Source of the DNA: Microcebus murinus
Taxonomy: Eukaryota; Chordata; Mammalia; Primates; Cheirogaleidae
Direction: 5' to 3'
NCBI RefSeq assembly: GCF_040939455.1
Contig: NC_134107.1
Coordinates: 17,671,537-17,735,536 of the forward strand
DNA length: 64,000 bases
Of the stretch, positions 1 through 10,970 are shown in pieces. The position numbers were made by a program, and so were the translations under genes. How positions within the stretch are numbered: the stretch's first letter is position 1; each line of letters begins with the position of its first letter. The notes beneath the pieces are model-generated. The model saw nothing but the letters and a program-made list of their open reading frames with translations. It did no database searches and was not told where the DNA came from.

Positions 1-722
1 AGCATTGGAAAAAATGTGAGGATAATTTTTTTTCTGGCATAGAAAAATACGGTTAGTGACTTATAAACTGTCATCAAATGTCTATGAAACTCAGAATTAG
101 TTTTTTTTGCAGAGGAGGAGGAAGGAGAGGGCTCTGTAGGATACATAAGCCTAACAGTATTTTAAGGCATCATTATTATTTCAGGTGTTGATTAAGCTCT
201 GGTTTTGCTTTGGAGAACTTGGTCATCTATGTGATTCTGTATTACCATAGTTACTGACATAGTTTACAAGGTTCTGTGCAAGTTATTGTTTAATGTGTAC
301 AAAGGACACGTTCATAGAAGATGGTGCACATAGAACATTATAGTTCAGTCAGATTAGCTCTAAAGATGAATTTTCTGAGAGCTTCTCAGTAATCTCCAGA
401 AGCAAGACAGGGTTTCCAGAGGCATTAGTGTGTATCTACTAGTTAGGGTTGTCTTGTATAAGTACACTGTGTGTATGCACATGTGTGTGTGTTCATGTAT
501 AACATTAGCATTTTTTTCATCAGCTTGCTGAAGCATACTGGGTAGTGTTCAAGGATGGAAAGAAATATGTCTTATCTTCTTGACTATAATGGGTTTGAAA
601 CCAAGATAGTTGAGAAAGTAGGGTTGTACGTGTAAGAAAGGAGAGAAATTAGAAATAAAAAGAGCTATGAAAATAATTCTAGAAGTTGAAAATATCATTT
701 GAAAATTCACTGATGAACTTTT
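1..722. other. AT-rich unique sequence, no gene seen
   Basis: No exon of the neighbouring desaturase gene and no recognisable repeat was found on either strand, apart from a short imperfect TG-rich run near 466-502. Because the desaturase exons at 2.7 and 14.7 kb run leftwards, this span should be intronic. The next exon expected for a FADS gene (about 198 bp, encoding the start of the membrane domain) was searched for by eye on the minus strand and was not recognised. Confidence 0.5.
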
Positions 723-888
723 ATTTTATTTTTAAAGACAGGTTCTTGCTCCATTTCCCAGGCTGGACTACAGTGGCCTGGGAGCAGCTCACTGCAGCCT
801 TGAACTCCTGGGCTCCCACCATCCTCCTGCCTCAGCCTCCCAAAGTGCTGGGATTACAGGCATGTGCTACCACACCCAGTCTGATGCT
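723..888 (-). repeat. Free Alu monomer (FLAM/FRAM-like)
   Basis: Read on the minus strand this is a single Alu/7SL-type monomer: the 'gcctgtaatcccagc' promoter region, 'gaggctgaggcagga', 'ccagcctggg', and an A-rich tail that appears as the T/A-rich run at 723-738. Only one arm is present and there is no second monomer, which fits an old free monomer or a half Alu. It is clearly more diverged than the dimeric Alus elsewhere in the window. Confidence 0.75.
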
Positions 889-1470
889 ACTTTGAAAGGA
901 CACAATGCCAGACAAAAGTCTGGATAGGTTCATTTCACCAGCTTCCATCCACCTTGCAATTCTTATGGCCATAGATAATTTCAATAATTTTCTAAAGTTA
1001 ATTGGTCATTTCTAGGCTGCCTCACATCCCAGGCATAATTTCCTACCCATTTATTGTAGGGTAGTGGGTCATTGAAACCTAGAAGAGTGACTGGCCTGAA
1101 GACATAAGCAAGTTAGTGACAGATGCTGGACCTAAACTCACACTTGACAACCAGTTTCATGCTCAAACACTAATTTTCTATACATAATGACTTGAGTATC
1201 CCCATAGATTTACAAAACAAAATTTATGGTAGATCTTTTACCCCAGAGATCCATAGTCTTTTATATAGTGATTGTCTTATATCTCTCAGCCATTAGTGGG
1301 ATTTTCTTTTTATTACAGGTAATTTTTAGAAAAAGCAATAGAGCTTTGTGTCATCCTCTTTTTTTAACCTAGGGCCATCTGACACAAATGATGGAATCTA
1401 TCTGGAATTTTGTGAAATACTAATATCACCATTGTGCTCATAATAAGGATGATATTTAAAATTTATCAAG

Positions 1471-1660
1471 CATTTATTATGTTAAGACCCTGTTGTAAGC
1501 ACTACAAATGACTATACTTTTTTCAGCCATCTTCCCAATAACTCTTCTCAGGTTGGTCCTATTGTTGCTATTTTACAGGGAGAGAAACTGAGGTTTGGGA
1601 ACTGGCCTGAACTCATACAGCTTGGGAATGGCAGGGTTGGGGTTTGAGTTAAGGCTGTGC
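1471..1660 (-). repeat. MIR SINE fragment
   Basis: Reverse-complement MIR pattern: 'attttacagg' followed by 'gaaactgagg', a region resembling 'cacacagctagtaag', then 'ggggtttgagtt'. Edges are approximate and divergence is high, as expected of this ancient mammalian tRNA-derived SINE. Confidence 0.6.
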
Positions 1661-2234
1661 ACCCTCAGAGCCCGTAGTCCAAACAGAGCTGTGCTTCAGG
1701 ATGCACATGGGCCTATGGTGTGAGCCTAAGCATTAGTCTCAGATTTGCTCATAACCAGTTCTGTGTCCTCAGATGAGCCTTGTTATGTCTGTGTGTCTGT
1801 CTCCTCGTTTCTTAGAGAGGGAATGAAATCTTTATTCTCTCTGCTTTATAGTGGTATATGGATCAGTGTTATGTACAAATTATTTCAAAAGAATTAAGAA
1901 TCAGACAAATGTAAGCTTTTATAAAAAACACATTTCAAAAAAATGGAATTGTTACATATTAAGTAAAATTCCATTAAGCTTTATGTAAAATCATCCTGGT
2001 GAATTTTTCCACTTATAGAGACCCTGTATTTGAGAAGGCAACATTTCATGCAGTCAAAATATTAAAGAAAGAACAGCATTCATCCTTGGGAATACCTAAG
2101 GGATTGGAGCCAGAAAGAAGTAATTTGGAGTCTCAGCTCTCTGATATACAAGCTGTGGGACTTTCTGAAACTAATTTATTCTCCCTCAATGATAATTTCC
2201 CCAAATGGATAAAGGGCGGTAGTTCGGAAATATT

Positions 2235-2400
2235 TATGTCTTTTACTCAACAGCTGCTCACAGAGTTCCTACTACATGTCTGATCCTGTGCAGGTAGGTC
2301 CCGAGGACACAGCATCAAGCCAGATAGACAGATTCTCTGCTCTCATGGAACTTAGTTGAGCAGAGAACATAGATACAGACAGGAAATACATCAGATAGTC
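2235..2400 (-). repeat. L2-like LINE 3' fragment
   Basis: The run 'ttcctactacatgtctgatcctg' through 'ctctcatggaacttag' follows the reverse complement of the L2 3' end (cf. 'cctactatgtgccaggcactg' and 'tggagcttaca'). It is diverged, so family and edges are tentative. It lies just downstream of exon 2 in gene orientation and is intronic. Confidence 0.4.
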
Positions 2401-2682
2401 ACTGAAAAACAATTATATGTGTAAGTTGCGTGGCATGAAGTAGGTGCTTACAGAAGTGACATTACTCATTGATCCAAGACCAAAAGTTCATTCTTTTGTT
2501 TCACAGAGGGTTCTGAGGACAAAAGAGGAAGACATTGCTTTGAAATATGCAGAATCCACTCATTTACTCTGCTGTGGGCACATTTAGGCACAACAGCCGG
2601 TTTCTCACGGAAAAGAGTAAATTGGCCTCTAACTATGCCATGTCTCCATCCTTCCACACACGGATCCTGAAACCTCACTCAC

Positions 2683-2793
2683 ATTTTTGTTTCTCTCCTG
2701 GCTGGGCTCTCCTGGTGCAAGCTCTCCAATGAGCAGTGGCTTAAGGTACAAGTTCACAACATCAAGCTCCGGGTGTACAGCCCTGAAGACATC
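2683..2793 (-). CDS. FADS2B: Front-end fatty acid desaturase, exon 2 (FADS2B-like)
   Basis: This exon encodes 37 residues, beginning DVFRAVHPEL and ending SQERNKN, with the strongly conserved KPLLIGELAP block. It joins the cytochrome b5 domain to the membrane desaturase domain of FADS enzymes, which insert double bonds near the carboxyl end of polyunsaturated acyl-CoAs in the endoplasmic reticulum. The His of 'AVHPEL' sits where the second heme ligand of the b5 fold is expected. On the minus strand it is preceded by 'tttacag' and followed by 'gtgagtgagg', so both splice sites are canonical. Its 111 bp length and 0/0 phase are those of FADS exon 2 in the FADS1/2/3 family. There is no stop or frameshift. 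The sequence differs from FADS1, FADS2 and FADS3 as I know them, and FADS2B is the best fit; assignment to that locus is inference. Confidence 0.8.
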
Positions 2794-3771
2794 CTGTAAA
2801 TCAGAGAGAGCTGTTAGCGTTTTCCAAGGGACATGCTTATCTACAGATCGGTCCCCTTGCTTATCTCTCCCTGTGCCCACACTGGCAGCCAGCACAGAGT
2901 CCATTATAGAGGATTTGGTCTAACTCCAGGTTGATGTTTCAAGTTGATTGATCCAAATTACCCTTGAGATCCCCTCTTTGAAAGTCTCCTGCTAGATACC
3001 CACCTACTGTATACAGTGTTTCTCTAGGCACAACTAACGCAGTCAATTTATTCTGGAGCACTGACAAGATCACTGTTTATTTTGTTTAGAACAAGGAAAA
3101 ATAGTTGCTTGAGTTTATAGGCCCTGATGAGTCTTTAAGTTCAGCATCAGTCTTGGTGTGGATGTTGCTCACATGATCTGAGGCATGCCCCAGTTGAGGT
3201 CATCTCCCATAGAGGGGTCCCTTTTGGTTCTTGGCCAAGGCCCAGAAGAACATTATTTCTCGAGTTATTTCTTCTCTAGTTATTTCTAGAGAAGGGCAGG
3301 TTAAATTTGATGATGGCTTAAGGCAAAGGCATGAGAGATCATGGAAGTACAGCCCTTGAGCCCTGGGTTGTATAAATACTCTTGGTTAAGTTTGTCCCTC
3401 TCTTCACTCTCTGTGAAAAACTGTGTGTTGTATTTTATGTAGAGAATGGCAACAGCCAGGTACAGAATAGAGGTGAGAAACTGTATTTTTTTTCATCTCA
3501 GGTGCACATTAAGCAGCAACTGTATGTGGGTATAATAAGCAGCAGTGATTCCTACCTCCTGCTGATATTTGTTTAGGAGGAGACTCTTCCCTTCTAGGGA
3601 TTGAAACAGTTTTTGAAAGGAAGAAAGATTCTTCAAAAGGGAGATTCTTCAAAAGGGACTTCCTGCTATTATGATTTGAGGATGATTAAAAATGACAAAT
3701 ACAACCAGAGTCATAAATTGAACACATGGAAGCCAGATAGATTACTCTGGGTTGGTAGTGTTGCATAGCAC

Positions 3772-3980
3772 TAATTAAGAAAGTAGACCCTGGAGCTGCC
3801 TTCCTACATCTAAATTCTGGCTTTGCTACACTAGCTGTATAATTGTGGACAAGACTCTTAACTTGTTCACGCTACTTCTATATTCTCTTCCCTAAATGGA
3901 AATGATGATAATACCCACTCAATTCATAAAGTTTTTATGATGATTAATGAAATTAATTAAATGCGGAATGACAGATACTA
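3772..3980 (+). repeat. MIR SINE, nearly full length
   Basis: Sense-strand MIR landmarks occur in order: 'accctggagctgcc', 'ttctggctttgctac', 'agctgtataattgtggacaag', 'ctcttaacttgttcacgct', then a 'gatgataataccca' stretch. It is heavily mutated. It sits within intron 1 of the desaturase gene, on the opposite strand. Confidence 0.65.
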
Positions 3981-4990
3981 AGTTTTCAATACACATTAGA
4001 TATCTTTCTTATATGTATATCTCTACTGATAAGAACTCATTACATACCTTCTTTTTAATACAGAAATTTAGAGATTTTCTTCCTGTACCCCAATTCATAG
4101 CTCACTCCATGTTAGTGAATATAATGAATCCTTCATTTTCAAATGCTGAAGCAATTTTAAATATTAATATATCCAAGAACTATATACAAGCATACTTCTA
4201 GGAAGGCACTTATATAATGAATGAAGTTAATTAGAAGGGTGCAATATCAACTCTTCAGATTCATTTCACCTACGGGTCTCCAGAAGCAAAGACGTAAAAT
4301 GGGTTTTTATCTGCTAGAACCGGTCCAGATAATAGTGTCCATTCTGAGTCTGCACACTTCTCCTGAACACCTTGGAAAATGCTGGACTACATGATTTCAA
4401 AATTGTTATCTAACTTTCACATTCTATGATAGTAAAGTTTAGATCGCCTAATCAAGAGAGTGATTCAGTGATTAAGGGGGTGATTCAAGACTCATGGTGC
4501 TCTATAGTGAAAAATCACATTTTACTTGTTATTTCAGAGCAGGTTAGGATGGAAAACATCCTGATGGATCAAGATCAAGGTGCAGAAGAGTGTAATCTAT
4601 TGCAATTTCATCAGGCTCTGAGCAGCTACCTAGAGCCCTGGAACAATGGGCTGACAATGATATTCTTCAGGGTTTATTGTTTCTTCTGATTAGCAGGAAG
4701 GTGCACGGGTCAGTACTGTGACAATAGATACTGCAGAGCTACAGCTTTCCAGAAGGGGGGGGCACCAGCCTGCTCCGTGGAACTCTTTTGCTTGCATCAG
4801 TGGGGCAGTAAGACAAAGGAGGTGAGGTAGTCTTAGAACATCCTGTTTAAAAGAATCTTGTAATAGAACCTGGATACTCTGTTGTGAAATTTCCTTCTTG
4901 AAAGGCCTGGAATAACAGGTCCTGTTACCAACATTCTCAGGCAAATAAATTCTGCTAAGTGAAGGGGAGGGGGTAGAATGAAGGGGAGAG

Positions 4991-5185
4991 GGACTAGTGC
5001 CCATGTTTGTAAAGCGTGTCCTATGTACAAGGCGCTCTATGGGCCAACTCATAGGTGTCATCTTAGTTCTGTGAGCTTCTGTCACTTCCATTGTACAAAT
5101 AAAGACATTGATTCTCAGAGAGGAGAAAAGTTTTGCCCCCAAATGCCACAGACAATAGCAGAGTCAGGATTTCAACTAAGGGCTA
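4991..5185 (-). repeat. MIR SINE fragment
   Basis: Antisense MIR: 'gtacaaggcgctctatgggcc', 'cattgtacaaataaagacattg', 'gagtcaggatttcaact'. Approximate borders, judged by eye. Confidence 0.5.
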
Positions 5186-5289
5186 TGGGAGTCTAAAGCC
5201 ATGAAGCCCTAAAGGTCCATTCCAGCCTTAACAGGTATAATTCCTTTCCTGAAAGGGCTCCCAAGAAAGGAGCAGAGGCAGGGTGTTCT

Positions 5290-5830
5290 GTGATGGTGCT
5301 GAAATGAGTAAGTACCTGCTGGGCAGATGGTATCTCCTCATGTTAGGTTTTAGTCACATAAAGCACTTTGCCTCTGGCCCCAAACTGCCTCCCCAGACTC
5401 ACGTTCTCCACACCCTTCATGCACCACGTTCTCTACTGACACCTCCCAATTCAATGTTCAGCCCACACCCCTCTGTGGTTCTGAAGCTTTATACAAACTG
5501 TTCCTTTGCCTTGACTTCCTTCTTCCATTTTCTCTCCATAAAAGCTCCTCCCACACTTGAAGAGCCATATTAATTATGCCTCCCTGGATCACTCAGGAAA
5601 GTTACTCATGATTGTTCCTGGGCTCACATAACTCCTTGTTACTAGAGATTTTTAAATTATGTTGTAATAAATTTATATACTTGCATCTGATTTCATGGTT
5701 TGTAAGTTTTAATGACAGGGTTTATGCACTATTATTGATCATTGTATACCTAACGCCTAGCACTGTGCTTGGAATAAGGCATGTGACCAATAAATGCTTG
5801 ATGAGTAAGGGGAAGGGTGAATGAGTGGAT
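5290..5830 (+). repeat. L2 LINE 3' region
   Basis: Ends with the classic L2 3' pattern 'cctagcactgtgcttgg' followed by 'ccaataaatgcttgatgag'. The upstream part ('gctcctcccacacttgaag', 'aactccttgttactagag') fits the preceding L2 region but is diverged. No coding potential remains. Confidence 0.55.
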
Positions 5831-7390
5831 GGACATAGCATTTCTATAAGGAGGAGCTGGGATTGTCAAAGTGTGGTGCTCAGAGAATACAGCATCTCCA
5901 CCCTCAGCATCTCTATTTTATGACCTCCTTGCTACTTTAGCATATCCGATTTCATCTCAGCCTTTTGACTCCCTTCTCAATTATCTTCTCTACTCTTTAA
6001 CTTACTCAAAAATTTATACCATAACTCCTCTGGAAGTTGGTTATTTCCAGAATAGTAACATGAGAAAGATGTGATTATTATTTTGCTCTTTGCTTTTATA
6101 ATTACCTTTGAAATTCTACTTTTTTTTTTGTTTTGCTATTATTTGGTGGGGAATGGAGTGATGTGCATTAGTGTGAAAGCAGTATAATCTCTAATGGAAG
6201 AGACAAGTATGTAAAGCCAGAAGGCCTGAGATAAAATCCTGTTTTTACACTTTACAGGCTGTGTGCAGATTGTGCCCTGCAAGAAGGCACTCAGCCAAGA
6301 GGGCAGTTGTGGTCTGACTTCCAGCAGACACTCCATCTACCAAACCATTTGCCAAACCTTTGGCTGCAAGCATCCAAAGAGTGTGCCTTTCCTAATTCAC
6401 GCGAAGGCACAGTATAAAGTAGCCGAGGAGTAGGCTGTTTCACCTGGGCAAATTGCTTTCTTTCTCCAAGCTTTGGCTTTTTTCCTCTATGTAGATAATA
6501 CTACATAGTCTTGCCCTTGGGCTCAGTAATTCCTTCCTTCATTTATTCAGTCATTCTAAAACCTGTCAAGGACTTAGCCTAGAGGCTAAGAGGTTAAGCT
6601 TTAGAATCAGACATTGATAAATGACTATGACTGTATATCACTATTACTTCATTTATCTAAGTGGTTGGTGGGTTGGAATTTACCAAAAGAAGGCTAGTAA
6701 GAAACAAATATAAATTCAGAAAACAACTATGGGGAATATGTGTATGTAGTCACAAAACAAGAAGTCCTCCAAATAGTTGAAACAGACTCCGCCACTTTTC
6801 CTCCAAGCTTTTGTCATCTTTTCTCTGTCATGTTGGACTCACATGAGAAAGAAGTTGATTTTCTTAGAGTGTCGTGTCTAGAGATAAGGTATGTGTTGGT
6901 CATTCCACAGGATAATAAACCTGATTTCTGTGTTCTGAACGGGCTGCCTCTGTGAACACATCACACGATTGCATTTACTTTTTCTGTGGAGCTAAGAACA
7001 TGCTGTTGTTTTATGCAAAACTTGTGGCCAGCTATTTATTCATATGTATTTTCTATCATCAAAATGCTTTGTGGTCCTTATTTTAATAATTGAATGTTAG
7101 TCATATTATAATCTATATAATCAATTCTTTTTGGACATATATGTTTCTGGCTTTTCTTCTGTGAACTCTTACTAATGAAAATACTTTGTTGTCAACTCTA
7201 GTTATTAGGGTGGTGACATTAGTTTTAAATTATATAGTTTGAATACAACCAGATAACTCATATGAGTAATAACAGGACTTTATGTGCCAATTTTGTTTTA
7301 TAGATTTATTTTTCTTTGTAAAGTTCCTGGGAAGAAATTGAAATCCTTCTCGGAAGAATGAAGTAATAATAAAATACAGGAACCGCCATT

Positions 7391-7562
7391 TTTTGAGTAT
7401 TTAATCTATGCAAAGCAGCATAGTGAGCACTTCATTTTATCTCTGCTGAATTTCACAGCAATAATTCGATGAAGGTATTGTTATCCCCATTTTCTAAATA
7501 AGGGAGCTGAGACTTCAAGAGCTTAAGCAACCTCTTCAAGACGTTCCTGGTAAATGTGGAGC
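7391..7562 (-). repeat. MIR SINE fragment
   Basis: Antisense MIR: 'gcaaagcagcatagtgagcac', 'gaaggtattgttatccccat', 'aagggagctgagact', 'gagcttaagcaacc'. Intronic. Confidence 0.6.
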
Positions 7563-8059
7563 CCATATGCAAAGCAGGCCAGTTTTATTTCCATTCAGCT
7601 GGGCCCCTCACATGAGTTGTAAAAGAACTGACTGCATGAATGAATGAAGAATGCCATGTGATTACCTAGGTATCACTAGCCACCTTTAAGGGGAGGCTGG
7701 AGGCTGGAAAATAGTTACCATGTAAATAAGAAAAAGATGCCCCTCTTTGGGCAGGTGCAATCTTGAATCCAGGGCTGGCACACAGAGACTGTACTTTGGG
7801 ACACACTTGCCACTCAGGGGCTCAACCTGAAAATGCCTCGTAAGTTACAGAGTGAGCAGTTGGCCTCAGGTCCTCTGACTTTATGTTCTGCCTCCTTCAC
7901 TAGACAGCAGGATGCTTCTCCATCATATACCCCTCTTTTCCCAGTCAGATGACCCCAAATACACCTGGGATTTCTAGGCTGGTGGAGAACAAATAGAGAG
8001 TAATAATTATATTTCTGAAGACATGGATGCTGGTGATATGAATAATAATGGATGCAATT

Positions 8060-8245
8060 GAATGAATTTTTACCAAGAGTCTGGCATTATGCCAAACACC
8101 CTACATGCACTGGTTCCATTTACCATAAACCAGTCAGAATGGTCGTGTCATTCTCATGCTGCAGATGTAGAAGCTGAGGCTCAGAGCATTTCAATAACTT
8201 TCTCAGATTCACTCAGCAATTCCAAAGCTCAGGCCCCTGAACTCT
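8060..8245 (-). repeat. MIR SINE fragment
   Basis: Antisense MIR: 'ctggcattatgccaaacacc', 'gctgcagatgtagaagctgag', 'gctcaggcccctgaactctg'. Intronic and diverged. Confidence 0.6.
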
Positions 8246-8775
8246 GAGTAGCCACAGAGTGTTGTGGATGCTCCTGGCACCTCCCATTCTTCTTAAGCCA
8301 TCTGCCCTTGAAACATCTTTTCTCTAAACATTTTTGGATTTATTTTTCTAAAGTCTAACATATATAGCTGTCCAGGTTAGGATTTTTTTTCCCTTGACAT
8401 GTATGAATCTTAAGGTGGCATGAATATTTGTTCCCAAGATCCTGATGGTTTTTCTTATATTCATCAATTTCTCCTTGGTGGCTATAGTTTGACAGGACAT
8501 CAGGGTCTTTTCCTGACCTCTGTGATAAAAATTATAGACTTGTCATTTAGGGGGTGGCCTAAATTGAATGAAACCAGCAATTGTTAGGTTGGTGCAAAAG
8601 TAATTGCGGTTTTAGCATTGTTGAAATTTGCCCTTTGATATTGGAATACACACTTCAATAAATGTGGTTATGTTATACATCTTTTTAACTTGCATTCTCA
8701 CTTTTTTTTTTGCTAATGACTTATTACTTGCTTTAATATTTACTTATTACTTATTTATTTTGTATGTATTTAGAT

Positions 8776-10730
8776 TATGGACATGATGTTAGACAAAAAA
8801 CAAATTCGAGTGATTTTCTTATTCAAGTTTAAAATGGATCATAAAGCAGCAGAGACAACTTGTAACATCAACAATGTATTTGGCCCAGGGACTGCTAATG
8901 AACATACAGTGCAGTAGTGCTTCTAGAAGTTTTGCAGAAGACACAAGAACCTTGAGGATGAGAAGCACAGTGACCAGCCATCAGAAGTTGACAACGACCA
9001 ATTAAGAGCAACCATCGAAGCTGATCCTGTTACAATTACACGAGAAGTTGCCAAAGAACTCAAGGTCGACTGTTCTATGGTCATTTGGTATTTGAAGCAA
9101 ATTGGAAAGGTGAAAAAGCTCAATAAGTGGGTGCCTCAGTGCTTCAGTGGGAGCTGACTGAAAATAAAAAAAAAAAATTGTTGCAGGTGTCTTTGTTGTA
9201 GAGTGTCATTTGATCTTTTGGGTAGATAGATGCCCAGTAGTGGAATTGCTGGATCAAATGGTAGATCTACTTGTATAGCTTTAAGGTATCTCCATATTGC
9301 TTTCCACAGAGGAGGAACCAGTTTGCAGTCCCACAAGCAGTGCAGGAGTGTTTCTATCTCTCTGCATCCACACCAACATTTATTGTTTGGGGACTTTTTG
9401 ATAAAGGCCATTCTTACTGGGGATAAGTGATATCTCATTGCAGTTTTGATTTGCATTTCCCTGATGATTAGAGATGTTGAGCATGTTTTCATATGTTTGT
9501 TGGCCATTATTCTGTCTTCTTTTGAAAAATTTCTGTTCATGTCCTTGCCTAGTTTTTTATAGGGTTGTTTGATTTTTCCTTGCTGATTTTCCTGAGTTCT
9601 AAATAAATTCTAGTTATCAGCCCTTTATTGGATGTGTACTTGAATATTTATAGCAGCACAGTTCACAATCGCAAAGATGTAGAAACAACCCAGGTGCCCA
9701 TCAATACATGAGTGGATTAATAAAATGTGGTATATGTATACCATAGAGTACTATTTAGCTATAAGAAACAATGGTGATATAGCACCTCTTGTATTTTCCT
9801 GGATAGAGCTGGAACCCATTCTACTAAGTGAAGTACCTCAAGAATGGAAAAACAAGCACCACATGTACTCACCAGCAAATTGGTATTAATGGATCAATAC
9901 CTAAGTGGACATATAGGAGTAACATTTATCAGGTGTCGGGAGGGTTGGGGGGAGGAGGAGATGGGTATATACAAACATAATGAGTGAGATGTGCAACGTT
10001 TGGGGGATGGCCACGCTTGAAGCTCTGACTCGAGGGGGGATGGGGGCATGGGCAATATACGTAACCTTAACATATGTACCCCCATAATATGCTGAAATTT
10101 TAAAAAATGGGAAAAAATTGTTGTTTTGACGTGTCGTCTTCTCTTATTGTATACTACAACAATGAACTATTTCTTGGTCGGATTGTGATATGTGATGAAA
10201 AATGGATTTAATACAAAAACCAGTGATGACCAGCTCAGTGGTTGGACTGAGAAGAAGCTCCAAAGCACTTCCCAAAACCAAACTTGCACCAAAAAAAGTC
10301 ATGATCACTGTTTGGTGGTCTCCTGCCTGTCTGATCCACTACAGCTTTCTGAATCCAGGTGAAACCATTACATCTGAGAAATATGCTCAGCAAATCGACA
10401 AGATGCACCGAAAACTTCAACACCTGCAACCGGCATTGGTCAACAGAAAGGGTGCAATTATTTTTCATGACAAGGCCTGACTGCACGTCACACAACCACC
10501 ACTTCAAAGCTTGAACGAACTGGGCTACGAAATTTTGCCTCCTCTGCCATATTCACCTGACTTCTCGCCAACCGACGACCACTTTTTCAAGCATCTCGAC
10601 AACTTTTTACAGGGAAAATGCTTCCACAACCAGCAGGATGCATAAAATGCTTTCCAAGTGTTTGTTGTATCCTGAAGTATGGATTTTTACACTATACGAA
10701 TAAACAAACTTATTTCTTGTTGGCAAAAAT
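8776..10730 (+). pseudogene. Mariner transposase, inactivated (interrupted by L1)
   Basis: Before the L1, from about 8776 (first codons MDMMLDKKQ), the paired helix-turn-helix DNA-binding region is readable: KKQIRVIFLFKFK, then a stop in 'acagtgcagtag', then REVAKELKVD and QIGKVKKLNKWVP up to about 9135. After the L1, the catalytic core resumes. The first Asp lies in CDEKW (10194-10196), the second in HDK (10469-10471) and the third in SPTDD (10574-10576). The second and third are in one frame with 34 residues between them, the DD34D spacing of mariner transposases. The first Asp is in another frame, so a frameshift lies between them near 10200, and a stop follows the second Asp at 10478. It cannot make a working transposase. 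Confidence 0.85.
9172..10123 (+). mobile_element. 5'-inverted (twin-primed) lemur L1 nested in the mariner
   Basis: The left half (about 9184-9636) is the C-terminal ORF2 region in antisense. The right half (about 9637-10111) is the following ORF2 end and 3' UTR in sense, ending 'gtacccccataatatgctg' plus an A-rich tail. The two halves meet almost seamlessly in L1 coordinates, the pattern left by twin priming during reverse transcription. Target duplications 'aaaaaattgttg' flank it at 9172-9183 and 10112-10123, and the mariner sequence resumes immediately after. No L1 protein is intact. Confidence 0.85.
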
Positions 10731-10970
10731 ATGTAGATGGTAATATTTCCTATTTTGATTAATAAAGATGTGTTTGAACCCAATAATAATGATGTAAAAT
10801 TCACAGTCTAAAACCACAATTACTTTTGCACCAACCTAAATATTTCTGAGGTGGTTGCAGACCAATGTCCTCACCAGCATGACCTCTGAGATGATTCTGT
10901 GACTCGTACCTGAAAAGCCTCATTTTCTCTGAGTTGAACTAAGGAGATGGATAGCTAAGAGTCTGCTGTA

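Larger units (their letters stand above)
8584..10839 (+). mobile_element. Full-length Hsmar1-like mariner transposon, split by L1
   Basis: Both terminal inverted repeats are present: 'ttaggttggtgcaaaagtaa' from 8584 and its complement ending 'ttgcaccaacctaa' at 10839. After subtracting the nested L1 (about 940 bp) the element is about 1.3 kb, the full length of Hsmar1. It is framed as an intact but dead DNA transposon inside intron 1 of the desaturase gene, transcribed opposite to the host gene. The TA target duplication is no longer clear at the left edge. Hsmar1 is the family that gave rise to the SETMAR transposase domain in anthropoid primates; a copy in a strepsirrhine is notable. The match to Hsmar1 is from memory of that family, not from an alignment. 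Confidence 0.85.

Noticed and set aside
1..2682. Search for the third desaturase exon on the minus strand
   Set aside because: No block of about 198 bp with the expected membrane-domain start was recognised; the exon is presumably left of the window or too diverged to see by eye.
4690..5142. A 150-codon minus-strand open frame in the desaturase intron
   Set aside because: No similarity to any desaturase exon; part of it is a MIR in reverse.
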